Of a stretch of DNA of 64,000 nt, positions 21,311-33,578 are shown one piece after another (position 1 is the first letter of the stretch; each line of letters opens with the position of its first letter). Made by a program: the position numbers and the translations under genes. The stretch is from Amorphophallus konjac (taxonomy: Eukaryota > Streptophyta > Magnoliopsida > Alismatales > Araceae): assembly GCA_022559845.1 (NCBI GenBank), contig CM040117.1:10316856-10380855 (forward strand), read 5' to 3'. A model generated the notes under the pieces. The model made no database searches. It was not told where the DNA came from and worked only from the letters and a program-made list of their open reading frames with translations.

Positions 21311-21563
21311 CAGACAAGATTTCAAATATATCCCAAAATGGGCTCCACAGCTTCGATATGAGATGTTCGAGCATCTATTTGTTGACTCACCACACCTACA
21401 GCATATGACAAATTAGACCAGGTCAAGGAAAGATACAAAATCTTGCCAACTAGTCACCGATACAAACTACTCTCCTGGAGAGAGTCTCTCACCATCCTAT
21501 TCAATCAAACCATGATTAAATTCAACTGGAGTACTTGCAAATTTTACACCCCAATTTACCTAT

Positions 21564-22050
21564 TCAATTCGACCGATCTAGAACAAATTTTGTTTGACAT
21601 ATGTAGACACCTTTCTGTAATCTGGCTACCTCTATACTCAAGAAATATTTTAAATCTCCTAAGTCGTTAACTTCAAATTCAGCAGTTAGTCCATCCTTCA
21701 AGCATTGAATTTTCATTGTGAAATCCCCAGTAATGATCATATCATCAACATACAAGTACTGTAATATGACCATTCTTCCATTTGACAAATAGTGTGTGAT
21801 CAGCATTTGACTGTTTGAATCCAAACCGAAGCATAATCAAACCAAACCCTAAGTGACTGTTTCAGTCCATACAAGACATTCCTGAGTCTGCAAATCTTTC
21901 CTTTTTTATCAACACCAAGAGGGGCAGCGTATGAACCTTTTCTTGCAAGTCACCATTCAGGGTGGTATTCTTCACATCCATCTGACACAAGGCCCATGAA
22001 TTTCGCACTGTAACGGATAAAATCACTCTAAGAGAACTGAGCTTTACCAC
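21564..22050 (-). pseudogene. copia reverse transcriptase fragments
   Basis: Minus frames carry 'MDVKNTTLNGDLQEKV' (about 21930-21985) and, at 21564-21824, the catalytic box 'YLYVDDMIITGD', then 'FEVNDLGDLKYFLSIEVA'. These are diagnostic of Ty1/copia RT. Stops and shifts separate the pieces. Confidence 0.85.
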
Positions 22051-22495
22051 AGGTGCAAAAGTCTCCTAATAGTCAATTCCATAGTTCTGAATAAACCTCT
22101 TTGCCACCAACCTTGCCTTATACCTCTAACTCCCTCTGCATTGTACATGATCATGTAGACCCATTTAAATCAAATTTGAATCCTGCCTTTGGGCAAATAA
22201 ACTAACTCTCATGTCTCATTCTTGCACAGTGCTCTCAGTTCCTCTTCCATTGCTTGCTGCCAATTTGGATCCCTGACAACCTTAGAAAAGGAGTTAGGTA
22301 TGGAAACAGAGGACAAGACAGACAAGAAGGTGCAATGATGAGGAGAGATGCGAGAGTAATTCACTGATTTGGAGATGGGATTGGCACAACCACGAGCTCC
22401 CTTGCGAACAACAATAGGTAAATCAAAATCAGGAATTGGTTAACCAGTATCAGGGGGCGCGGCAACCTCTGAAATTGGCAAATCAATAGCTGGTC

Positions 22496-24288
22496 TGGTG
22501 AGGACACCCTAGCACGGGTCCGATTCGACTCGACCCGCGTCTACCGCCGTCGGAGACCTCCAGCAGTGACATCGGCATCCTTATGGCTTGATGATGACAC
22601 ATAGCACATTGATGTATTTTTATTTTGATTATTTGGCATTCATTTGAGAGAGAGGCCCATTTGGGGCCCATTTGATATACTTCTATTTATTGTGTATTTT
22701 TCGGGTGCGATTTTAACACTATTTTAGGTCTCAGGGACATTTTGATATTTAGTCTTGTGAGGAGACCACTAGGGTTTTCCTCCATTATAAATACTCTTGT
22801 AACCCCTCCTTTTTGTGGATGAAAAAAATAGAAAATATTGAAAGTTGAAAGAAGAGAGCCGCCGAAGTTGTCTTCCTCCCGTGAAGGGAGCTAGAGGGGC
22901 GCGAAGCCCTAGGAATCTCCCCCCCCCCCCCCGTTCTACTGTTCAGCATTTACTTCCCATCCCGATCCCACGAGATCCCCCCACATTGCGTTTCCTTTCT
23001 TTCCCTCCCGTGTTCGCTTCCCCCCTCGCGACCCCACCCGCCACGCAAGTCCCATCTCCTTCCTCCTCTCCCCTCCCTCTCCCGCCTTCGCGTTTGAAGC
23101 CCCGCCCGTGCGGCACCTGAGCTCACGACCGCCTACACCCAGCAACTTCGACGGCGGGACCAGGCCGCCAACAGCCGCCGCCGCGACTCCTTCTACTGCT
23201 GCAACCACATCGGCTGCCGTAGTCGCCGTCGCTGCGGCCATCCTCTTCTGCCGGCCAGCCACCTTCCCGTCGTCTCTCTCCCCGCAGGCGGTAGCAGCAG
23301 CGGCGAGCGGCCTCACCTCTCCGGCCGACCGCCTCACCCTCCCCTGGTGCCTGCGTTCGGATGCGACCGCCAACAGCAACCCCCCCTCCCCGACCGAGCG
23401 GCGCCTCCGTTGGGCATCCGGTGCCTGACGACTGCCAACCGCGATGCGGGCACCGCGGACCCTCCCGTCGAAGGCCCGACCAACGGTCTCCCTCCCACAA
23501 CACCACCACAGAGCAGAGAACCCCGCCGCGGCCGTCTTCCTCCGCTCGCGAGGCCACCGTCACCTTCACGACGGAACCGTCTGCTTCTGCACCTCGGGGC
23601 TTCTCCCAAGCCCGGCCACCCCTACTGGTGCCTCCCTTCCCCTCACGTCAGCCTTCTGACCGTGGTCGTCGTCCCCGGGCCCGCCGCCCTCCCGTGACGC
23701 CCAGCGCAGCGAGGGGTTCACCTCTGGGCGCTGCCTTGCAGCTCCACTACGCCACGGACCCGCCAATCAGCTGCTCGTGGCCCCCACCACCCCGTCGCGA
23801 CGCCCCGGCTCGGCCCGCCCCTACTCTGCCAGTAGCTCTTTCCTGGGCCGCCGCCCCCCCTTCTCAGTCTACGCATTCTCAGTTGGGCCTCGCTCTTCAG
23901 CGAGTAAGTTAGTGTGGAAAACCTGCTCCTTTAATCTGCTTAGTATCCACGTCATTTCTGCCGCCGTTCGTGAGTTAGGATGCCTAGCTCGTATATTATT
24001 ATCCTGCCGGTTGAGAGCTTGTGAGTGTTATCCTATCCTGAAGCATACCGATTTGATTATGTTAATTGTGCATGATTGATACCCTAGGCCGTGGTAGTTC
24101 TACCTACCGATCGGTTCGACGTTCCTCGCTGCGAGGGATGGTTTCTTAGCGCGTAGCTACTGTTATTTAGCGTAATTTATCTCCTGGCGTTCGAATACGC
24201 GTCGGAATATTTGTCGGCCTATCATAGCGAGTTTGCTGATCTCATTAGTCGCCTAGTTGGACTCGTTTGAGTACATCGTCCCACGTCA
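22496..24288 (+). repeat. chromovirus 5' LTR
   Basis: 1793 bases. TATA box TATAAATA at 22786-22793, then the R/U5 portion. A strongly GC/CpG-rich block spans about 22920-23900. It ends CCCACGTCA at 24288. The long frames on both strands of the GC-rich block look like compositional artefacts. Confidence 0.93.
22786..22793 (+). promoter_or_regulatory. TATA box of the chromovirus LTR
   Basis: TATAAATA, preceded by 'ctccat' and followed about 30 bases on by a conserved tct/gat-rich start region; identical in the 3' LTR at 29921-29928. Confidence 0.6.
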
Positions 24289-24442
24289 GTTTTTAGAATC
24301 AGAGCCTAGGTCGACAGTCTAGGGTGTCACCACTTTGTCATTTCATGTCTTGCATTTATTGTTAGTTCATTTGCATCGTTTAAAAAAAAAATTGTATCAA
24401 TTTCGAATCATAGTGTGTCAGTGCATCGTAGTTTAGCCACAT

Positions 24443-27400
24443 TTGTGTTTTATGCCCACATGTAGCGGTGCTGAGTATCACTTGTCAGCGCCGATGTCAG
24501 GTTCACACCCGAGCGTGTCAGGCACACATGTGGACCCTCAGGGAGGTCTAGACTTGACCGAGTTAGTGTCCCAGCTCAGGGCTGATATTCAGATGATGGA
24601 TCGTCGCCTCGTTGAGGGACTGGCAGGCATAGAGGATAGGGTCACCGAGTCTGACCATACTGTCCAGGGGATGGTTGGCCGCATCACTGCCCTAGAAGGA
24701 GCCATCCGAGATCAGAGGCGCGACCAGCCAGTAGATCGCCCTCAGCCGCAGCGCCCACATCCCCAGGCCGTGCCTCGACACCCGCCCCCTAGGGTTGCCC
24801 CCGCTGATGACCGACATGGTCAAGTTGAGGATTTTGATGGAGAGTCTGTTGAGGAGGAGGTGGGTGAGACTCCTAGGGCCCCCGCTGCCCGGGGGTACAG
24901 GAGGTTTGATAGGAAGCGTGATTTGGACTTTGATGATGAGCGGAGGGCACCCCGAGACCGGGACCAGGATATTCGAAACGCCCGCATCGAGGCTCCCAGC
25001 TTTGATGGTTCCTTGGAGCCACAGGTTTATCTTGACTGGGAAGCCAGGATGAACCGCTATTTTGATTGGATGGGGATGTCCGACCCTAGGCGAGCCTTCT
25101 TCGCCAAGACGATGTTGAGAGGTCGTGCTTTGACTTATTGGACGAACCTTGAGGATCGTCTTGCGCAGCGATTTGAGGAGTCTATCGACTCATGGGAGGA
25201 GATGAAGGCGAGACTCCGGAAGAAGTACGTCCCCGTGACGTACCGACACCGGTTGATTGATAGATGGCAGAGTATCACTCAGGGTACCCGATCTGTGTCG
25301 GAGTATATCAATGAGTTTGACAAGCTTCTATTGAGGTGTGGAGCTCGTGAGGAGGGCGCGTTGACCCTTTCCCGATTTCAGAGGGGACTTCGTCAGATTT
25401 ATCAGCAGGAGCTGTTCCGTCAACGTGTGACTACCATTGATCATGCCTACCAGGTAGTACGTGAGATGGAGCAGTTCGAGTTAGAGAGTGATCCTCCACC
25501 TCGGGTGAGGCCCCCGTATCAGCGCACCTTCGAGCAGCGTGCTGTGCCCATGCCATCCCAGAGGGGCCCACCTTTCAGACTCCCCGAGGCCCCTCGCCAG
25601 TATCTCCCCCCTCGCCCACGTCCTTTTCCCGTGAGAGAGCCTGTGCCAGCCTTACATGCCCCTCCCACTCGCCCTCATACTACTGCACCACCTGTCAGGC
25701 GAGATGATAAGGGGAAGGCCCCTATCGTGGGAGGTTTGCCCCGGGACGGCGGTTCCCGTAGCCGCTGTTATCGTTGTCAGGGGTTTGGTCACTATGCCTC
25801 TTCTTGTCCTACGAGGACCCTAGCCATTGAGAGTGCTGATCATGAGGAGCCTCCACCGGCCCTAGCAGAGGTGAGTTATGAGGCTGGAGCTGACATGGCT
25901 GATGAGTTCAAGCTAGATGAGGGAGCAGTCGGCTGCATCCGAGAGGTGGGCACCGAGGATGTGCCGAGTGATGATAGGCTTGGGGTCGTTCGTTGCATTT
26001 TGGCCCAGCCGAGGGAGAGCGATGACTGGCGTCGTACCACGATTTTTTACACCTACAGTCGCCTAGGTGGTAAGGTGTGCAAGGTCATCATTGATAGCGG
26101 GAGTTGCATTAATGCAATCTTTGCTGGGACCGTTACACGCCTCAGACTGACACCTGTGGATCACCCTCACCCTTACCAGGTGTCCTGGGTGGATGTGACT
26201 TCTATTCCAGTTCGGTCGAGATGTCTCGTACCGATACACTTCCACCCATATGAGGACCATATTTGGTGCGATGTCTTGCTCATGGAGGTCGGGAGTATTA
26301 TCTTGGGCAGGCCATGGATATTTGATGTGGATGCGACCCTCAATGGTCGGTCCAACACTTGTGTCTTCGAGCATGGCGGCCAGCGTATCACCTTGCACCC
26401 CTCCCGACCCCAGGCTCCTACTACCCCGCAGAGGAGCACCCCGCCCAGTGCTGTGGCTGCTGCTGGCGCACCTCAGTCCCGCACCGTTGTTGTAGCTGGT
26501 GCTACGCAGCAGGGTCCGGCTGTCGTTCCTAGAGTTTCCCCACCTAGCGGCACCCGTACACCCTGTGCCTCTATCCTAGGTACCCCGCCTTCCAGGACCC
26601 TACAGTTGATCACCGCTCGGGAGTTTGAGCAGGAGCTCCCCGAGTGTGATACCATCTATATCTTGGTGGGGAGAGAGGTCACCGATGTGATTGTAGGGGA
26701 GACTTCGAGTGAGCATCCCGTTGAGATTGCCTCACTCCTCCATGAGTTTGCTGATGTCTTCCTCGAGGACCTTCCGGAGGGATTACCTCCGATGCGTGAT
26801 ATCCAGCACGCTATTGATTTGATTCCGGGGTCTACGCTACCCAACCTGCCACACTATCGCATGAACCCGGCCGAGCATGTCGAGTTACAGAGGCAGGTGG
26901 AGGAGTATTTGAGGAGGGGCTCCATGAGGGAGAGCATGAGCCCTTGCGCCGTTCCCGCACTGTTAGCTCCAAAGAAAGACGACACTTGGAGGATGTGCGT
27001 AGATAGCCGTGCGATTAATCGCATTACGGTGAAATATCGTTTTCCCATTCCCTGCTTGGATGACATGTTGGATATGATGGCGGGAGCCACAATATTCTCC
27101 AAGATTGATCTGAAGAGTGGCTATTATCAGGTCAGGATCCGGCCTGGAGATGAATGGAAGACGGCCTTCAAGATGAAGGACGGGCTTTATGAGTGGTTGG
27201 TCATGCCCTTCGGGCTGTCCAACGCCCCTAGTACTTTTACGCGGCTGATGACCCAGGTGTTGCGACCATTCATTGGTGTGTTCCTGGTCGTATACTTTGA
27301 TGACATTCTTATATACAGCCGCACTAGGGAGGATCATGTGGGTCACCTACGCCAGGTGTGCCTCACCCTTCGTCAAGAGAGTTTGTATGGCAACCTCAAG

Positions 27401-27868
27401 AAATGTGCCTTCTTGACTGATCATGTTACCTTCTTGGGGTTTATCGTCTCACATGAGGGTGTCTCTGCTGACCCGGAGAAGATCAGGGCGATCGTGGAGT
27501 GGTTGGAGCCGCATACCATCCATGATGTGTGCAGCTTCCATGGCTTAGCCACTTTTTACCGTCGATTCATACGCGGGTTCAACACCATTACGGCTCCTAT
27601 TACAGACTGCATTCGGAAGGGAGTCTTTATTTGGACGAAGGCCGCTGCTTCGGCCTTTCGTGACATCAAGGAGCGGATGACTCAGGCACCTGTTCTTCGA
27701 CTGCCATATTTTTCGAGGGTGTTTGAGATTTCATGTGATGCTTCTGGTGTCGGCATAGATGGAGTGTTGAGCCAAGAGGGCCACCCTATTACTTACTTCA
27801 GCGAGAAATTGAATGATGCAAAGCTGAAGTACTCCACTTATGACAAGGAGTTTTATGCGGTAGTGTAG
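24443..27868 (+). pseudogene. chromovirus gag-pol, open from gag into RNase H (premature stop)
   Basis: 1141 codons. Capsid-like gag is at about residues 180-300 ('FDGSLEPQVYLDWEARMNRY', 'YINEFDKLLLRCG'). The CCHC knuckle 'CYRCQGFGHYASSC' is near residue 441, and retropepsin 'IIDSGSCINAIF' near 549 with D-S-G intact. RT is at about residues 790-1060 with the box 'YFDDILIYSR' near 950, and RNase H starts near 1094 ('CDASGVGIDGVLSQEGHPIT'). A TAG at 27866-27868 stands where RNase H should continue, and homologous sequence resumes immediately in the same frame. The start may be the ATG at 24443 or the in-frame ATG at about 24494 ('MSGSHPSV'). Confidence 0.9.
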
Positions 27869-28192
27869 GCTTTGAGGTATTGGAGACATTATCTGCTGCC
27901 GCATGAGTTTGTATTGTACTCGGACCATGAGGCCCTCAGATTTCTCCATGCGCAGAAGAAGCTCAACTCCCGACATAGTCGATGGGTAGAGTACCTTGAA
28001 GCCTATACATTTGTCCTCAGGCATCGGGCGGGCGTGAAGAATCGTGTGGCCGACGCCTTGAGTCGTCGATCCTTGCTCTTATCCATGGTCCACACGGAGG
28101 TTATGGGGTTTGAGAGGCTCCGAGAGGAGTATCCCGATTGCCCGGATTTTGGTCCGATTCACGTTGCGCTCCAGCTAGGACCCTCTAGATAG
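27869..28192 (+). pseudogene. chromovirus RNase H, remainder
   Basis: In frame with the preceding stop: 'LYSDHEALRFLHAQKKLNSR' and 'RHRAGVKNRVADALSRR', the C-terminal half of the gypsy RNase H (H-x-A-L and D-A-L-S-R signatures). Ends at a second stop (28190-28192). A frameshift near 28235 then separates it from the integrase. Confidence 0.88.
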
Positions 28193-28235
28193 TACAGTGA
28201 TTACATCCTTCAGGAGGGTTATCTATTTCGAGGGA

Positions 28236-29421
28236 TAGATTGTGTGTTCCGCGGACCTCTGTTCGTGAGTTTTTGATTTGGGAGGTTCATGCGGGAGGTC
28301 TCGCCGGCCACTTTGGCCGGAACAAGACCATTGAGTTGGTGGAGTACCGATTCTTCTGGCCCAGCCTGAAGCGCGATGTGGCCCACATAGTGGCCCGGTG
28401 CCACATTTGAGCCATGGCTAAGCAGCGGAGGCAAAATACCGGTTTGTACACTCCTCTCCCTGTGCCAGATCGTCTGTGGCAGGACGTTAGCATTGATTTT
28501 GTCTTAGGGTTGCCACGTACGGTTCGTCGGCACGATTCCATCATGGTGGTGGTTGATAGATTCTCCAAGATGGCTCACTTTATCCCCTGTGCCAGGACCT
28601 CCGATGCGTCGAAGGTAGCCCGTCTCTTTCTAGTTGAGATTGTCCGTCTGCATGGGCTACCCAAGACTATTGTGTTGGACAGGGATGTGCGATTTGCGAG
28701 CTATTTTTGGAAGACCCTATGGCATCTTATGGGCACCAAGCTCAAGTTCTCCACAGTTTATCATCCCCAGACCGATGGGCAGACCGAGATAGTTAATAGG
28801 AGTCTGGGTGACCTTTTGCGATGTCTAGTTGGAGAGCACGAGCGAGGTTGGGATCTGATCTTACCATTAGCAGAGTTTGCGTACAACAACTCGATCAATA
28901 GGTCTACTGGCATGAGTCCTTTTGAGATAGTCACTGGCTATAGACCTAGGAGACCCATAGATCTTGTCCCCATGTCCCGTCAGGCCCGTGTGTCAGAGTC
29001 AGCAGAGTCGTTAGCTGAGCATATTAGGAGTCTACATGATAGCATTCGTCGTCACATTGAGGTCAGCAATGCAAACTACAAGAAGTCGGCAGATGCACAC
29101 CGTCGGTCACAGGAGTTCCAGGAGGGTGATTACGTGATGATCAGGGTTAGACCTGAACGGTTTCCCTCGGGACCCGTAAAGAAGCTACAAGGTTGGGGAG
29201 CTGGTCCATTCAAAGTGTTGAAACGTGTCAGGCCCAATGCGTATGTTGTAGATCTACCACCAGATTATGGTATCAGTCACACGTTCAATGTCTCAGATCT
29301 GGTGCCTTATCGGGACCCGGCAGTGATTCCCAGTGATCCATTCGAGCCTTCTCCTCCCCTTGCGAGTGACCCCACCCTTGAGTGTCCACCAGCAGCCCCA
29401 GTTACAGCACGGTGTGAGTAG
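28236..29421 (+). pseudogene. chromovirus integrase
   Basis: The HHCC zinc domain starts 'VHAGGLAGHFGRNK' (28283 onward). Its first Cys is present (TGC, 28399-28401), but the position expected for the second Cys is a TGA stop at 28408-28410. The catalytic core keeps all three acidic residues: Asp in 'SIDFVLGLP' (28495-28497), Asp in 'VLDRDVRF' (about 28678-28680) and Glu in 'DGQTEIVNR' (28786-28788). The C-terminal part includes 'GPFKVLKRVRPNAYVVDLPP'. TAG at 29419-29421 ends the frame before the chromodomain. The enzyme would insert the cDNA into chromatin. Confidence 0.9.
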
Positions 29422-29739
29422 ATTGACCAGATACTAGATGAGCAGATTGTTACTTCACGGAGCGGAGCTTTCCAGCGCTACCTGATTCGTTGGAGAGATC
29501 GGCCACCTACTGAGGACACGTGGATCACGCGCGAGGAGCTACAGCAGATCGACCCTGACCTCTTGGAGCGGTACCAGAGCGGCCAGGACCCTTACTCGGC
29601 AGGGTCGAGTTTCTCCCAGGCGGGGAGGATTGGTGAGGACACCCGAGCACGGGTCCGATTCGACTCGACCCGTGTCTACCGCCGTCAGAGACCTCCAGCA
29701 GCGACATCGGCATCCTTATGGCTCGATGATGACACATAG
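29422..29739 (+). pseudogene. chromovirus chromodomain, cut off by a stop and running into the LTR
   Basis: In frame after the TAG: 'IDQILDEQIV', then 'YLIRWRDRPPTEDTWITREE' and 'LLERYQ', a standard C-terminal chromodomain with the aromatic and W-x-R/W-E-like pattern. In chromoviruses this module steers integration to marked chromatin. The frame continues to a TAG at 29737-29739, 109 bases inside the 3' LTR, so the protein's C-terminus is LTR-encoded. Confidence 0.85.
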
Positions 29740-31412
29740 CACATTGATGTATTCTTATTTTGATTATTTGGCATTCATTTGAGAGAGAGGCCCATTTGGG
29801 GCCCATTTGATATATTTTCTATTTATTGTGTATTTTTGGGTGCGATTTTAGCACTATTTTAGGTCTCAGGGACATTTTGGTATTTAGTCTTGTGAGGAGA
29901 CCACTAGGGTTTTCCTCCATTATAAATACTATTGTAACTCCTCCTTTTTGTGGATGATGAAAAGATAGAAAATATTGAAAGTTGAAAGAAGAGAGCCGCC
30001 GAAGTTGTCTTCCTCCCGTGAAGGGAGCTAGAGGGGCACGAAGCCCTAGGAATCTCTCCCCCCTTCTACTGTTCAGCATTTACTTCCCATCCCGACCCCA
30101 CGAGATCCCCCCACGTTGCGTTTCCTTTCTTTCCCTCCCGTGTTTGCTTCCACCCCCCTCGCGACCCCACCTGCCACGCAAGTCCCATCTCCTTCCTCCT
30201 CTCCCCTCCCTCTCCCGCCTTCGCGTTTGAAGCCCCGCCCGTTCGGCATCTGAGCTCACGACCGCCTACACCCAGCAGCTTCGACGGCGGGACCAGGCCG
30301 CCAACAGCCGTCGCCGCGACTCCTTCTACTGCTGCAACCACATCGGCTACCGTAGTCGCCGTCGCTGCGGCCGTCCTCTTCTGTCGGCCAACCACCTTCT
30401 CGTCGTCTCCCTCCCCGCAGGCGGTAGCAGCGGCGGCGAGCGGCCTCACCTCTCTTGCCGACTGCCTCACCCTCCCCTGGTGCCTGCGTTCGGGTGCGAC
30501 CCCCAACAGCACCCCCCCTCCCGGACCGAGCGACGCCTCCGTTGGGCGTCCGGTGCCCGACGATTGCCAACCGCGGTGCGGGCGCCGCGGACCCTCCCGT
30601 CGAAGGCCTGACCAACGGTCTCCCTCCCACAACACCACCACCACAGAGCAGAGAACCCCGCCGCGGCCGTCTTCCTCCGCTCGCGAGGCCACCGTCACCT
30701 TCACGGCGGAACCGTCTGCTTCTGCACCTCGGGGCTTCTCCCAAGCCCGGCCACCCCTGCTGGTGCCTCCCTTCCCCTCACGTCAGCCTTCTGACCGTGG
30801 TCGTCGTCCCCGGGCCCGCCGCCCTCCCATGACGCCCAGCGCAGCGAGGGGTTCACCTCGGGCGCTGCCTTGCAGCTCCACTACGCCACGGACCCGCCGA
30901 TCAACTGCTCGTGGCCCCCACCACCCCGTCGCGACGCCCCGGCTCTGCCAGTAGCTCTTTCCCGAGCCGCCGCCCCCCCCTTCTCAGTCTACGCATTCTC
31001 AGTTGGGCCTCGCTCTTCAGCGAGTAGGTTAGTGTGGAAAACCTGCTCCTTTAATCTGCTTACTTAGTATCCACGTCATTTATGCCGCCGTTCGTGAGTT
31101 AGGATGCCTAGCTCGTATATTATTATCCTGCCGGTTGAGAGCTTGTGAGTGTTATCCTATCCTGAAGCATACCGATTTGATTATGTTAATTGTGCATGAT
31201 TGATACCCTAGGCCGTGGTAGTTCTACCTACCGATCGGTTCGACGTTCCTCGCTGCGAGGGACGGTTTCTTAGCGCGTAGCTACTGTTATTTAGCGTAAT
31301 TTATCTCCTGACGTTCGAATACGCGTTGGAATATTTGTCGGCCTATCATAGCGAGTTTGCTGATCTCATTAGTCGCCTAATTGGACTCGTTTGAGTACAC
31401 CGTCCCGCGTCA
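29631..31412 (+). repeat. chromovirus 3' LTR
   Basis: 1782 bases, with TATAAATA at 29921-29928 and end CCCGCGTCA at 31412. It differs from the 5' LTR by scattered substitutions, several at CpG sites, and small indels (for example the C-run at 22920 against 30057). The first 109 bases also carry the end of the chromodomain reading frame. Confidence 0.93.
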
Positions 31413-31447
31413 TGGTCTGTTTTTGGAATTTCTCCTCGTGTATGTGA

Positions 31448-32192
31448 TTAGAGATTTTTCATAACCATGTGCACCTTCATCAGTAGAACCATCAGATTGA
31501 ACACCATGAGTGGCAGAAGGAAAGGGCAAGGGTAACAAGGGAGCCAATGGAGGAGAAACAATATCTGTATCAACATCACCCAAAATCTCCCCCCGAAGAT
31601 GAGGTCGGGGGGAATAGTAGGACTTAGACTCGAGGAAGGTGATGTCTTAACGAATAACAATATGACCAGTGAAGGAGTCATAACAGTGATAACCATTTTT
31701 AGTAAAGTAACCAACAAAGACATCCCAAACAACACATGGGTCAAGTTTGGAACCACCAGGCCCAAGAGAATGAATGAAACCAAGACAATCAAAGACACAT
31801 GACAACAAGGAGAACAAGAGTCTGTCGAAATAAAGAATGAAAATAGGACAACAAGTGTGCAAGGTCTTGGATGGCATCCTGTTGACGAGATAGCTAGCAA
31901 CCAAGATAGCATCAGCCCAAAACATTTTGGGAAGGTGATGGTGAAACAAAAGTGCCCTGGCCGTCTCAAGGAGATGACAATTTTTGCACTCAGCAACACC
32001 ATTCTACTGAGGAGAACAAACACAGAAGGACTCGTGGATGATGCCCTCATCTTGAAGAAAAACATCAATGTTGAGAGCAAAATATTCCTTGGCATTATCA
32101 GAACGAATAACCTTAACTAATTTACTAAATTGAGCTCTGACCATGTTGCAGAACAATTGAAAAACACGGGGAACTTCATCTAGAGATTTCAA
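31448..32192 (-). pseudogene. copia integrase fragments
   Basis: Frame 32004-32192 has 'VKVIRSDNAKEYF', the copia integrase core around the second catalytic Asp, and ends near 'FCVCSPQ' (usual S-P-Q-Q-N-G). The following frames (31448-32095 and 31647-31949) include 'FHHHLPKMFWADAILVASYL' and 'YLVNRMPSKTL', standard copia integrase sequence. The gene is truncated where the chromovirus inserted at 31412. Confidence 0.8.
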
Positions 32193-32642
32193 TAGATAAA
32201 GTCAAGTACAATACAAATAGTCATCAATAAAGGTAATAAAATAGTGATAGCCATCCAACGATGAGACAGGAGGACCCCACACATCAGAATGTAGAATATC
32301 GAAAGAAGTGTTTTTATTCATAGAAGAAGGAGATTGAGTTCTACAATGTTTTGCCAATTAGGAAACTTGACACTATAGGGACTGGACATCTAAAGATTGA
32401 AATAAAGAACGAAACATGACCCTTAGAGAATAAAAGGAAAGATGTCCTAAATGAGAATGTCACAACTAGATCTCCTGCAGCCTTCTGTCCAAGCTGGAAG
32501 GCACAGATGACTAAAGCGCACTCTTCTCTCGTGGTTGAAAAATATAGAGACCATCTACTTCATAACTAACCTCAATCATTTGTTTTGTCTGCAGATCTTG
32601 CAAAACACAATGATCAGAAAAGAAGGTTACGGAGCAATGCAA

Positions 32643-33263
32643 TTATTTAGTAAGACTGTCGATAGAGAGCAAGTTAATGGAAAGGGATGGGACATGAAGG
32701 GTGGAGGACAAGGTTAATTGATCAGAAAGGCGAATGGATCCTTTACTAGCTACAGTGGCACAAGTGCCATCAGCGATAGTAACCTTATCCTGGCCAGAGA
32801 GTAGTAAATAAGAGGTAAAGAATGTAGGTATACCAGTCATCTGGTCTGTAGCACCTGAAGCAATAACACAGGTATGATCGGAGAGCCTAGTGAAGGCACT
32901 CAAGGCAGCACCATGTATACCTAAGGAGGAAGAAGTGGAGGTTTGAAGCTGTGAAAGAATCCAATGGGGCATAGCAACATCAGTGGAAGAGAGTGCAACA
33001 TAACCAGAAGCATTGGGAGTAGAAGATCCCTCCTCAGAAAGGTGGTGGTGCAACAACCACATTGCCTTTTGCCTGTTTTTCCTTCTTGGATTTGAACTTG
33101 TATGGTTTCTTGTCAGGAAACTTCTCCCAGCAAAAATCACTATCGTGATTGGTATGGCCACAATGGTAACACTTCTTTTCACCTCGCGGTTTGCCACTCC
33201 CAAGCCAAGACTTGGTGATGATAGTGGCAAGGGTAGAATATTCAATAATATCTGGGGTAGCAA
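32643..33263 (-). pseudogene. copia protease region
   Basis: A 206-residue frame. The retropepsin site reads 'CVIASGATDQMTG'. The copia consensus is D-S-G-A-T, so the catalytic Asp codon has become Ala. After it come 'VTIADGTCATVASKGSIRL' and 'LHVPSLSINLLSI', both typical of copia proteases. Inactive as it stands. Confidence 0.8.
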
Positions 33264-33282
33264 GAATATGTTCTTTGTCCAT
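33034..33282 (-). pseudogene. copia gag zinc-knuckle segment
   Basis: An 82-residue frame with the classic CCHC knuckle 'CYHCGHTNHDSDFCWEKFPD' (C-x2-C-x4-H-x4-C), followed by a Lys-rich tail. This is the nucleocapsid part of the copia polyprotein and contrasts with the CHHC form in the Tat element. Confidence 0.85.
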
Positions 33283-33578
33283 AACTTGACAACGCTATTC
33301 CTTGCTTAGAACTTTGAAGTATGTTTCTTCTAGAGACACTGAGACAGCTGGATCCATGTTAAGAATTTGGCCCCTAATGACATCATATTCTTTATTCAAA
33401 ACGCTCAAGAACTTGACAATTTTATCATCTTCTTGGAGTGAAAGATAGGTCTATTGATCAGCCAATGATGTCCTTTGCAGTACGGTAGACATCCAATTCG
33501 TTCTAGAGAGAAGTACGGGTGCAGAAGTACTGTATGACAGTATGAGCCTTGCTTCAACTCGTGGATATTATGACTAAG

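Larger units (their letters stand above)
22496..31412 (+). mobile_element. chromovirus (Ty3/gypsy with chromodomain), nested in copia
   Basis: LTRs are at 22496-24288 and 29631-31412 (TGGTGAGGACACC...CGTCA). Perfect 5-bp target duplication tggtc lies at 22491-22495 and 31413-31417. The primer-site word ATCAGAGCC (initiator Met type) follows the 5' LTR at about 24299, and a purine tract cggggaggat precedes the 3' LTR. Length is 8917 bases. Gag-protease-RT-RNase H-integrase-chromodomain runs in a nearly continuous frame with three premature stops and one frameshift. It is the youngest LTR element here by nesting, and by eye its LTRs are very similar. Confidence 0.95.

Noticed and set aside
23108..23912. 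Long frames on both strands of the chromovirus LTR (up to 183 codons; 212 codons in the 3' LTR)
   Set aside because: They lie in a GC-rich block where stop codons are rare, are Pro/Arg/Ala-rich and match no domain.
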